Part shown: positions 56,856-64,000 of the stretch, in pieces
Numbering within the stretch: the stretch's first letter is position 1
Layout: each line of letters starts with the position of its first letter
Assembly: GCF_005116475.1 (NCBI RefSeq)
Contig: NZ_SWBO01000008.1
Coordinates: 1-64,000, forward strand
Direction of reading: 5' to 3'
DNA: 64,000 bases
DNA from: Pedobacter cryotolerans
Lineage (GTDB): Bacteria > Bacteroidota > Bacteroidia > Sphingobacteriales > Sphingobacteriaceae
Translations under genes and position numbers: made by a program
The notes under the pieces: generated by a model
The model's input: only the letters and a program-made list of their open reading frames with translations
Told to the model about the DNA's origin: nothing
Databases searched by the model: none

Positions 56856-57605
56856 TTAATTTAAATAATAAACATTTATAAAGGGAGTAATCTTTTCTAT
56901 CCGTATTAAGTTCAATTCAGAATTCTTAAAAACGGATTTCCATCTTTTTGGACTAAAAAAATGAAAAATACCAATGTTATAAACTATAAAATTATAAAAA
57001 TCTCTATTGTGTTCTACTACAATAATTTTTCCATCTGGTTCTAAAACAGGCTTCAATTGTGTAAAGAATGAAATTTGCTCTTGTTTGTCTCTAATTTCAT
57101 GAGCTGCGAAAATTAGAAAAATTAAATCAGTACTCTGATGCGGTATATTGATTTTTGTGGTATCAATAATTTGTGTTTTTGGATACGGTGGGTAAGCTTT
57201 TCTAGCCCGTTCAATAGAGATTTCGGTATGTTTAAAAGGGTTGTAAAAATCATAAACCTTTAAAATAGAATTTGGATATTTTTGCTGAATCAAATTACTA
57301 GTTTCATCAAAACCTGCATTAATGTTCACAATTTCTGCGTTTGGTGTAACTTGTAAATTATTTATCCAGTTTAATGAATATAAATTAGAGCAATCGTAAA
57401 TATAATAGGAAGCAAATAATGAGTTAAATGTTGCAAAAAATACGCAGGCGGCAAAAATTTGAATTATACTATTAAATTTTGATGGAAACAGAACACTATA
57501 AGCTGTTAATGAAATAACAATTATCAAAGCTGTAGCATAAAAATGCCAGTTAAATCTGATGATATTGGAAACTCCCAGAAAAGGTTTTCTTATTTGTTTT
57601 TCCAT
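56856..57605 (-). CDS. Membrane-anchored class I SAM methyltransferase-like protein
   Basis: The product is 249 residues from the ATG at 57605 (MEKQIRKPFLG). A longer frame begins with TTG at 57629. Two N-terminal TM segments lie at about 20-65. A Rossmann-type domain follows: AEIVNINAGFDETSNL replaces the usual glycine-rich motif I, then STDLIFLIFAAHEIRD, and LEPDGKIIVVEHNRD is the post-motif strand. The motif I glycines are partly missing, so SAM binding is uncertain. It overlaps the DUF2071 gene by 16 bp. Confidence 0.72.
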   Translation of the reverse strand: MEKQIRKPFLGVSNIIRFNWHFYATALIIVISLTAYSVLFPSKFNSIIQIFAACVFFATFNSLFASYYIYDCSNLYSLNWINNLQVTPNAEIVNINAGFDETSNLIQQKYPNSILKVYDFYNPFKHTEISIERARKAYPPYPKTQIIDTTKINIPHQSTDLIFLIFAAHEIRDKQEQISFFTQLKPVLEPDGKIIVVEHNRDFYNFIVYNIGIFHFFSPKRWKSVFKNSELNLIRIEKITPFINVYYLN

Positions 57606-58327
57606 ACTTCCGTTCGTCCTTTTTTCCAATGGTACGGAATATCTTCATTGATAAAAGCATTTGCTAAAATTGCTCCTTTAAATTTCGATTGATTAATGAA
57701 ACCTACATTTGCTTTTAGCACTTCTATTGGTTTGGGTATCCAATTTTGACGAACACCTTCAATTATGGTTACTTCATTAGTTTGCTCATTATAAGTAAAA
57801 GTAAATGGGAGCGGACCAGCATATCTACGAGCTGTTTTCCAATCTTCAAAAACACTACCTATTGGTAAATCTGCATTTTCGTTTTTCCTTAAATTAATAT
57901 CTAAATCACCTTTACCTGAGTAAATATTTAAAGTTTCATCAATTTCTGATAATTTTATATCTATAGTTGAATAGTTATAATGTGTAAATATATTACCAAA
58001 AAGCTCCATCTTCTTTTTATCAGTTTCTGATTTTAGAATATATAAACCACGTAGATTTTTCCCTTCATTTGTGGTGTATCTCACAAAAATACGGTAACCA
58101 GCTAAAAAGAAATCGTTACCCATAAATTTTGGAAATCCTTTTGGTCGTAGGTTTTCTGTTTGTACTAAAGCAACTGCTACAAATGCCCAATTGTTTTCAT
58201 GCGTATCTAAAGTTAAGCACGTTGGTAAAAGTGCTTCAAGTTGCTCTTTAGGCAAAGCATAGGTAAGTACAATGGTACTTTTAAACTTAGCTTCTACTGC
58301 AAAAGGATGGTTTTTAAGAAATGACAT
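57590..58327 (-). CDS. DUF2071 (YqjF-like) family protein
   Basis: The product is 245 residues. It has LTYALPKEQLEALLPTCLTL, the typical opening of DUF2071 proteins, and GNDFFLAGYRIFVRYTTNEG with GLYILKSETD in the central part. The family belongs to the acetoacetate-decarboxylase-like fold, but the role is unknown. It is the first gene of the cluster with the methyltransferase and the four-helix protein. Confidence 0.82.
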   Translation of the reverse strand: MSFLKNHPFAVEAKFKSTIVLTYALPKEQLEALLPTCLTLDTHENNWAFVAVALVQTENLRPKGFPKFMGNDFFLAGYRIFVRYTTNEGKNLRGLYILKSETDKKKMELFGNIFTHYNYSTIDIKLSEIDETLNIYSGKGDLDINLRKNENADLPIGSVFEDWKTARRYAGPLPFTFTYNEQTNEVTIIEGVRQNWIPKPIEVLKANVGFINQSKFKGAILANAFINEDIPYHWKKGRTEVWKNK

Positions 58328-58484
58328 TGCCTAATTTTGTATTTAAATATGCTATTTTCTTTTTGCACTACAAAACGCTGTTGGTTTCTAAAAAATTTTT
58401 CACGATTAGCCACAATGAAATGCTTTAAAAGGCTTAATAGAAGTGTATATCGTATTACGATTCCCAATCGAGTAAGACGACTTC

Positions 58485-59096
58485 TTAAAAATGAAGATTT
58501 TTCCCAGCACCGATAATATTAAATTTATCTACATTTTTAAGCATTGGAATATTGCCTAAATGCTTAATTCCAGTGTATTTTAGAATGTAGTCTTCGCTTT
58601 CTAAATTTGTATCGCCATTAAAAATGATGCCTTTAATTTTAATGTTGTTTTGTTTTAAGGTATTTATGGTTAATAAAGTATGGTTAATACTGCCCAAATA
58701 ATTTTGTGAAACAACAATAACCGGAATGTTTAAATGTTTAATTAAATCTAAAATAAGTTCTTTACTATTTAACGGTACCATTAATCCGCCTGCACCCTCT
58801 ACAATTAGGTTATTCTCTGTTTTTGGAAGTTTAAAATTCTTTAGCTCAATTTCAATTCCATCCAGCTTTGCTGATAAATGAGGAGATAAAGGTTGGTTTA
58901 AACGATATAATTCTGGATGAATTTTAGTTTCTGGATTGCTAATTAAATTTTCAACCGCTAAACTATCGCTTTGGTTTAAATCTCCAGATTGTATAGGTTT
59001 CCAGTAATCAGCTTTTAGTTTTTCGGTGATTACCGCACTTGTTATCGTTTTCCCAATCCCAGTTCCAATTCCTGTTATAAAATATTGTTGAGCCAT
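58485..59096 (-). CDS. bioD: Dethiobiotin synthetase
   Basis: The product is 203 residues. The N-terminal P-loop is in FITGIGTGIGKTITSA (GTGIGKT, about 9-15). WKPIQSG (about 32) and VEGAGGLMVPL (about 100) are BioD hallmarks. It closes the ureido ring of dethiobiotin using ATP and CO2. Its ATG directly follows the bioF stop codon with no gap, so the two are co-translated. Confidence 0.95.
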   Translation of the reverse strand: MAQQYFITGIGTGIGKTITSAVITEKLKADYWKPIQSGDLNQSDSLAVENLISNPETKIHPELYRLNQPLSPHLSAKLDGIEIELKNFKLPKTENNLIVEGAGGLMVPLNSKELILDLIKHLNIPVIVVSQNYLGSINHTLLTINTLKQNNIKIKGIIFNGDTNLESEDYILKYTGIKHLGNIPMLKNVDKFNIIGAGKNLHF

Positions 59097-60221
59097 TTAT
59101 TGAAATGATTTTAATTCATTAACCAAATTTTTAATTTCTTGGTCGGTATTGTAAATGTGTAGACAAATTCTCAAACGTTCTTTTCCTTCTGCAACAGTCG
59201 GACTTAAAATAGCCTTTACATCAAATCCTTTTTTTTGTAATTGTTGGGCTGCACCTTTCGCCTTTTCGTTGCCCAAAAATAAGATGGTTTGAATGGCACT
59301 TTCACTTTTAACGGTTGGCAAATTTATTTCAGTTATTAATTGATTATAAAGTTTTATTTTTTCTTGAATTTGAACATGAAAATCGCCATTTGATAATAAC
59401 TGGTAAGCACAATTTACCGCAACAATATTGTGTAGAGGAGCGGCCGTTGTATAAATAAACGACCTAGCAAAATTTACAAGGTAATTTCTCAGCGTTTCAC
59501 TTCCTAAAATTATTGCACCGTGTGTGCCCATTGCTTTACCGAAAGTAACAATACGAGCGAAAACTTTATTTTGCAGTTCGAGTTGAGCTACTAATCCATT
59601 TCCATTTTCTCCAAAAATACCTGTGGCGTGTGCTTCATCAACAATTAAATTTGCTCCAAATTTCTCACATAAATTGCTAATTTCTATTAATGGTGCGAGA
59701 TCTCCATCCATAGAATAAACACTTTCTACAACAACATATTTAATGCCTTTTGCGTTTTTTAGCTTGTGCTCTAGATCTATTAAATCGTTATGTTTAAACT
59801 TAAATCGCTCTGCATAACTTAATCTTGCGCCATCAATTAAGCTTGCGTGTATCAATTCATCTGTAATTATGGTATCTCCACGTTGTGGGATAGAAGATAA
59901 TAAACCCACATTTGCATCATAACCAGAGTTAAAAATTAATCCACTTTGTGCATGGTGGAAATTGGCAATGAATTGTTCGGTTTGTTCTGTATAAGGATGG
60001 TTACCACTTAGTAAACGTGAACCGCCTGATCCGTTATTTAAACCTGCTATTTTGGCGCTTTGATGTTGAATTAAATTCTTAAGTGTGTCGGATTTAGCAA
60101 ACCCTAAATAATCATTTGAGCAAAAATCGAATGGGAGTGAAGTGCTTGCTAGTTTTCTGAGCAAGCCATTTGCGGTTCTTTCCTTTAATTTACTTTCGAG
60201 AAAATTTTCTGCTTCATTCAT
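59097..60221 (-). CDS. bioF: 8-amino-7-oxononanoate synthase-like PLP enzyme
   Basis: The product is 374 residues from the ATG at 60221 (MNEAENFLESKL). A TTG three codons upstream is less likely. SNDYLGFAKS (about 38), GSGGSRLLSGNHPYTEQTE and DEAHATGIFGENG are AOS-family landmarks, and the PLP lysine is in VTFGKAMGTHGAI (about 230). It condenses pimeloyl thioester with alanine to KAPA, the substrate of BioA. It lies directly before bioD. Two hairpins precede it. Confidence 0.93.
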   Translation of the reverse strand: MNEAENFLESKLKERTANGLLRKLASTSLPFDFCSNDYLGFAKSDTLKNLIQHQSAKIAGLNNGSGGSRLLSGNHPYTEQTEQFIANFHHAQSGLIFNSGYDANVGLLSSIPQRGDTIITDELIHASLIDGARLSYAERFKFKHNDLIDLEHKLKNAKGIKYVVVESVYSMDGDLAPLIEISNLCEKFGANLIVDEAHATGIFGENGNGLVAQLELQNKVFARIVTFGKAMGTHGAIILGSETLRNYLVNFARSFIYTTAAPLHNIVAVNCAYQLLSNGDFHVQIQEKIKLYNQLITEINLPTVKSESAIQTILFLGNEKAKGAAQQLQKKGFDVKAILSPTVAEGKERLRICLHIYNTDQEIKNLVNELKSFQ

Positions 60222-60238
60222 TTCGCTCAAAAATAAAG

Positions 60239-60263
60239 AAAGCCTTGAGATTATTGAGGCTTT
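60239..60263 (-). terminator. Hairpin just before bioF, terminator or attenuator
   Basis: On the minus strand AAAGCCTC (60263-60256) pairs with AAGGCTTT (60246-60239), one G-T pair, followed by TCTTTATTTTT. It is 17 bp from the bioF ATG. Confidence 0.5.
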
Positions 60264-60333
60264 GTGATTAATATTTTAGGGTTCTGAGCTCAAAAAACTA
60301 TGAAAAAAGTAAGCTTTAATTATTTCTTAATAA

Positions 60334-60377
60334 ACTTTGACAAACTAAAGGCTAGATGGCTATAAGTTTGTCAAAGT
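60334..60377 (-). terminator. Perfect 13-bp inverted repeat after glpF
   Basis: ACTTTGACAAACT (60334-60346) and AGTTTGTCAAAGT (60365-60377) pair fully around an 18-nt loop, starting 5 bp after the glpF stop. The tail is only moderately T-rich, so it may be a terminator, a processing site or an operator. Confidence 0.5.
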
Positions 60378-60382
60378 AGAAA

Positions 60383-61123
60383 CTACTTTATGTTTAAGGC
60401 CAAATAGACAAATGCTGCTAATGCAGAGCCAATAATTGGACCGATAATAGGAACCCAAGCGTAAGCCCAATCACTACTTCCTTTACCTTTCATCGGGATG
60501 ATGGAATGAATAATACGAGGGCCTAAATCTCTGGCTGGATTTATGGCATAACCAGTTGTGCCACCTAAACCTAAACCAATTACCCAAACCAAAAAAGCTA
60601 CAGGTATAGCACCTAAAGAACCTAAGCCGATAGGCATAGTTTCTTCTTTGGTTCCCATACTTGCATCAGTAAAATAAAATATCACAAAAATTAAAACAAA
60701 TGTTCCGATAATTTCTGATAGCAGATTAGAACTGTAGTTTCTTATTGCTGGGGCAGTAGCAAAAGGAGCTGCTTTTAAACCTTGATCATCAGTAGCATCG
60801 AAATAATCTTTGTACATTAGCCAAACTAAAAAAGAACCTGTCATGGCGCCAGCAATTTGCGCTGCAATATAACCAGGCATTAATGCCCAATCAAATCCTT
60901 TCCCAATAGCTAAGCCTAAGGTTACTATTGGATTTAAATGTGCACCGCTGTGTGGACCAGCAACTACAACACCTATAAAAACTGCCAATGCCCAAGCTGT
61001 CGTAATCACCATCCAGCCACTATTGTTGCCTTTTGTTCCTTTTAAAACAACATTGGCAACCACGCCATTTCCTAGTAAAATCATTAACGCTGTGCCAATA
61101 AATTCTGCTAAATATACATTCAT
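60383..61123 (-). CDS. glpF: Glycerol facilitator / aquaglyceroporin
   Basis: The product is 246 residues with six TM segments and two half-helix loops. The second loop is canonical, NPARD at 195-199. The first is AHLNPIVTLG, with Ile66 in place of the Ala of NPA. The inserted third extracellular region and the DLGP sequence after NPAR fit aquaglyceroporins. It passes glycerol by diffusion into the cell. It follows glpK after 84 bp in a glpD-glpK-glpF operon. Confidence 0.93.
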   Translation of the reverse strand: MNVYLAEFIGTALMILLGNGVVANVVLKGTKGNNSGWMVITTAWALAVFIGVVVAGPHSGAHLNPIVTLGLAIGKGFDWALMPGYIAAQIAGAMTGSFLVWLMYKDYFDATDDQGLKAAPFATAPAIRNYSSNLLSEIIGTFVLIFVIFYFTDASMGTKEETMPIGLGSLGAIPVAFLVWVIGLGLGGTTGYAINPARDLGPRIIHSIIPMKGKGSSDWAYAWVPIIGPIIGSALAAFVYLALNIK

Positions 61124-61176
61124 TTTATATTTGGTTAATCGTTTAAATTGATGGATTGTATAGTTATTTCGACTTT

Positions 61177-61207
61177 GTTAACTGAAAATTGTTAACTGAA
61201 AACTGAA
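61177..61207 (-). repeat. Post-stop CAGTTTTC repeat (copy 4)
   Basis: On the glpK strand the stop TAG is followed by TTCAGTTTTCAGTTAACAAT and a second TTTTCAGTTAACA unit, the same type as after susD, the S9 gene and yidC. Confidence 0.65.
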
Positions 61208-62698
61208 CTAATCTTCGGCATTAACTCTTGCTGCTTTTACAGCTCTCTTCCAGCCTTTTATTCTTTCTTTATTGTCAATTCCTTCATCGGCAACAAAGGT
61301 TTTATTAATTTTCCATTGCGCTCTAATTTGTTCTATACTATCCCAAAATCCGGTAGCTAAACCAGCAAGATATGCAGCACCAATTGCAGTAACTTCAGTA
61401 ACTTCTGGTCTAATTACTTTGCAACTTAACAAATCTGCCTGAAATTGCATCAATAAATTGTTGGCTGTAGCGCCACCATCAACCCTTAATTCGGTAATAG
61501 CTACACCAGCATCAGCTTCCATCGCTTTTAAAACATCCATAGTTTGGTAAGCAATACTTTCTAAAGCAGCTCTAGCAATGTGCGATTTGTTTGTTCCTCT
61601 AGTTAGTCCAGTTATCGTACCACGAGCATGTTGATCCCAATGTGGAGCACCTAAACCTGCAAATGCAGGTACAATGTACACACCATCAGTATCTTTAACT
61701 TGCGAAGCTAAAGTTTCTACATCCGCAGAGCGAGAAATCATGCCTAGCTCATCTCTAAGCCACTGAACAACTGCACCACCAATAAAAATACTTCCTTCTA
61801 AAGCATAATTTACCTCACCGTTAATTTGCCATGCTATAGTTGTTAATAAGTTATTTGCAGATATTTTTGGTGTTTTGCCGATGTTCATCAACATAAAACA
61901 ACCAGTACCATAAGTGTTTTTTACCATGCCTATTTCGGTACACATTTGTCCGAATAGGGCAGATTGCTGATCGCCAGCAATACCTGCTATTGGTAATTTA
62001 GCAGCTAAGATACTGCCAGCAGTTTCGCCATAAACTTCACTTGATGATTTTACTTCGGGTAGCATTGATTTAGGAATGCCAAATAATGCCAATAATTCAT
62101 CATCCCAAGCTAATTCATGAATGTTGTATAACATTGTTCTTGAAGCATTAGTCACATCTGTAACATGCGTTTTTCTGCCAGTTAAATTCCAGATTAGCCA
62201 CGTATCAATTGTGCCAAATGCCAATTTTCCTTGTTCGGCTTTTTCTTTTGCACCATCTACATTTTCTAAAATCCATTTGGCTTTAGTGGCTGAGAAATAA
62301 GAGTCGATAATCAACCCTGTTTTTTCTTGTATTTTTTCTGATAAACCTTGCTTTCTAATGCTATCGCAGTAATCTGATGTTCTTCTATCTTGCCATACTA
62401 TGGCATTGTAAATAGGTTTTCCAGTTTCTCTATCCCAAACAACAGTAGTCTCTCTCTGGTTGGTAATGCCTATAGAATTGATATCTGAAGCAGATAGTCT
62501 GGCTTTAACAATAACTTCTGCTGCAACAGATAACTGAGTTGACCAAATTTCCATTGGATCATGTTCAACCCACCCAGCATTTGGATAAATTTGAGTAAAT
62601 TCTTTTTGTGCAATAGCAACAATTTCACCGTTATGGTTAAAGATAATGGCTCGCGAACTTGTGGTTCCCTGATCGAGAGAAAGAATATATTTGCTCAT
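61208..62698 (-). CDS. glpK: Glycerol kinase
   Basis: The product is 496 residues, the usual length. [14 protein letters not shown] (about 6-19) is the phosphate-1 motif, [10 protein letters not shown] (about 43-52) and [17 protein letters not shown] (about 80-96) are GlpK-specific, and [13 protein letters not shown] with [17 protein letters not shown] lies in the C-terminal FGGY domain. It phosphorylates glycerol to glycerol 3-phosphate. It lies 21 bp after glpD. Confidence 0.97.
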   Translation of the reverse strand: MSKYILSLDQGTTSSRAIIFNHNGEIVAIAQKEFTQIYPNAGWVEHDPMEIWSTQLSVAAEVIVKARLSASDINSIGITNQRETTVVWDRETGKPIYNAIVWQDRRTSDYCDSIRKQGLSEKIQEKTGLIIDSYFSATKAKWILENVDGAKEKAEQGKLAFGTIDTWLIWNLTGRKTHVTDVTNASRTMLYNIHELAWDDELLALFGIPKSMLPEVKSSSEVYGETAGSILAAKLPIAGIAGDQQSALFGQMCTEIGMVKNTYGTGCFMLMNIGKTPKISANNLLTTIAWQINGEVNYALEGSIFIGGAVVQWLRDELGMISRSADVETLASQVKDTDGVYIVPAFAGLGAPHWDQHARGTITGLTRGTNKSHIARAALESIAYQTMDVLKAMEADAGVAITELRVDGGATANNLLMQFQADLLSCKVIRPEVTEVTAIGAAYLAGLATGFWDSIEQIRAQWKINKTFVADEGIDNKERIKGWKRAVKAARVNAED

Positions 62699-62719
62699 AT
62701 TTTATATTTGGTTGGTAGT

Positions 62720-64000
62720 TTAGCTTACTAAAAAAGGTTCTTCTTGCTTTTTCTTTTGGTGATAAACATAGCCAGAAGCTAATGTATTAAATATTTTAAC
62801 TTGATTCTCTTCCCAAGTTTTATCTGCTCCTAACTCTGTAGCCAACAAATAAGCTACCTTTTCACTCATTTCAATTGCTGCAGCAGCATCAATAAATAAA
62901 ACTCTTAAGCGTCTGCTTAAAACATCTTCTACAGTTTCTGCCATTTCATTTCTAATTGCCCAAACAACTTCTGCTTCTGTGTAAGGAAAATTAGGATGCA
63001 ATTTTTTATTTAGTCCTGGTTGTAATTTGCAAAGTTCCTTAATTAATACGCTGTCTGTACCATAAATATTCATATAGTTTTCACCTTCGCTTTTTGCACA
63101 TCCGTGGATTTTTAAATCTTTTGTAACGCATGGCTGAAAAGGTAAACCACTATGTTTAATCGCTAAATCGATTGTTTCTTCAGCCATTTTACGGTAAGTT
63201 GTCCACTTACCACCTGTAATGGTAATTAGCCCTTTTGCCGAAACAATTAACTTATGATCTCTACTGATTTCTTTGGTGCTACTACCATTAGAATCAGTTG
63301 GAGCAGCTAAAGGTCTTAATCCAGAAAATACGCTTAAAATATCGTTTTCTGTAGGTTTTCTGGTAAAATAAGATGCTGCAGTTGCTAAAATAAACTCGGT
63401 TTCTTCTTTTAATGCTCTTGGTTCTAAACTATGTTCATTTAAAGGAGTGTCTGTTGTGCCAACCAACAAATGATCATGCCAAGGCACAGCGAATAAAACT
63501 CTTCCATCAGCAGTTTTTGGTATCATCAATGCTGAATTGGTGTTTAAAAAGCTTTTATCTAAAACGATGTGTACACCCTGACTTGGGCGAACCATTTTTT
63601 TTGCAGCAGGGTTATTCATTTTTAATATTTCATCTACAAAAACGCCTGTAGCATTAATAACTACTTTACCTTTTAACCTAAATCTTTCTAAGGTTAATGC
63701 ATCTTCTGCTTCAATACCTACAACTTGTTCGCCATCTTTTATTAAGTTAATTACCCGCATGTAATTAATTAGTGTAGCGCCTTGTTCTGTAGCGGTTTGA
63801 GCAATGTTTATGGCCAAACGAGCATCATCAAATTTACCGTCAAAATAGCGTATAGCACCTTTTAAGCCTTTTTCTTTAATGCCAGGCATTAATTGCAGCG
63901 TTTCTTTTTTTGATAGGTATTTAGATTTACCGAAACTATATTTTCCGGCCAACCAGTCGTACATGGTTAATCCCGTTAAGTATTTTACAACAGAAAACCA
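62720..64000 (-). CDS. glpD: Glycerol-3-phosphate dehydrogenase, partial (N-terminus off window)
   Basis: The frame is open to the window edge; codons before the internal ATG at 63964 read WFSVVKYLTGLT, so the true start lies beyond 64000. About 426 residues are visible. The FAD-dependent oxidase body has INATGVFVDEILKM, SQGVHIVLDKSFL and VPWHDHLLVGTTDTPL. GLRPLAAP and GKWTTYRKMAEE are GlpD signatures, and the C-terminal cap domain follows. It oxidises glycerol 3-phosphate to dihydroxyacetone phosphate at the inner membrane. It is followed by glpK and glpF. Confidence 0.95.
   Translation of the reverse strand, partial: WFSVVKYLTGLTMYDWLAGKYSFGKSKYLSKKETLQLMPGIKEKGLKGAIRYFDGKFDDARLAINIAQTATEQGATLINYMRVINLIKDGEQVVGIEAEDALTLERFRLKGKVVINATGVFVDEILKMNNPAAKKMVRPSQGVHIVLDKSFLNTNSALMIPKTADGRVLFAVPWHDHLLVGTTDTPLNEHSLEPRALKEETEFILATAASYFTRKPTENDILSVFSGLRPLAAPTDSNGSSTKEISRDHKLIVSAKGLITITGGKWTTYRKMAEETIDLAIKHSGLPFQPCVTKDLKIHGCAKSEGENYMNIYGTDSVLIKELCKLQPGLNKKLHPNFPYTEAEVVWAIRNEMAETVEDVLSRRLRVLFIDAAAAIEMSEKVAYLLATELGADKTWEENQVKIFNTLASGYVYHQKKKQEEPFLVS

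Noticed and set aside
57606..57629. TTG start adding eight residues to the methyltransferase-like protein
   Set aside because: The ATG at 57605 is close to the first TM helix and needs no rare start codon.

Overview
The window looks like chromosome of a low-GC Bacteroidota, most likely a Sphingobacteriaceae member close to Pedobacter (inference). Supporting signs: two SusC/SusD pairs, a kinase-less Y_Y_Y/LuxR sensor regulator, lipoprotein signals ending in SC, weak Shine-Dalgarno sequences, promoter boxes of the Bacteroidota TAnnTTTG type, and many short dispersed intergenic repeats. I saw no rRNA, tRNA, CRISPR array, prophage or intact insertion sequence.

Layout. 1-245 is the 3' end of an IS transposase. 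656-1887 holds divergent OsmC and PaaI-type thioesterase genes and a small unknown gene. 1994-6564 is an orphan SusC/SusD pair. 6964-12409 (minus) holds a SpmA-SpmB-like membrane protein, an M14 peptidase and a secreted S9 peptidase. 12808-16257 (minus) is pyrG-yidC. 16499-26644 is a compact polysaccharide utilisation locus: susC, susD, a PKD surface lipoprotein and a GH16 glucanase on the minus strand, with a divergent membrane regulator. The likely substrate is a beta-1,3- or mixed-linkage glucan. 26641-29732 (minus) has a lipoprotein, kdsB, a deoxynucleoside kinase and trpS. 30314-33599 (plus) has plsC, gatC, an ABC ATPase, a corrinoid adenosyltransferase, a DUF2795 gene and two tandem 50-residue membrane proteins. 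ispD and queA follow on the minus strand, then a MacB-like permease and an aminotransferase. 38644-42804 is a very tight five-gene operon: cation efflux, Nudix, CPBP protease, bioA and a ferritin-like diiron protein. Then come SRPBCC and KilA-N genes, a WD40-like/amidohydrolase protein, recQ, a UMF1-type MFS transporter, an LutA-like protein and a secreted GLPGLI-like protein. 53000-56149 is the translation operon thrS-infC-rpmI-rplT. The right end has a three-gene unknown cluster, bioF-bioD, and glpD-glpK-glpF for glycerol use, with glpD cut by the window edge.

Biotin genes are split: bioA sits in the metal/diiron operon and bioF-bioD lie 17 kb away. bioB and bioC were not seen.

The strongest unexplained signal is in the non-coding DNA. 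Three short repeat families sit directly after stop codons, mostly in a fixed orientation. A fourth family forms hairpins whose loop is conserved while the stem arms differ between copies and still pair. One repeat family has entered coding sequence: five perfect 7-nt units lie inside bioA, where loss or gain of one unit would shift the frame. CCCCTTTAGGGG-type repeats form the N-terminus of the UMF1 transporter and the last codons of the deoxynucleoside kinase.
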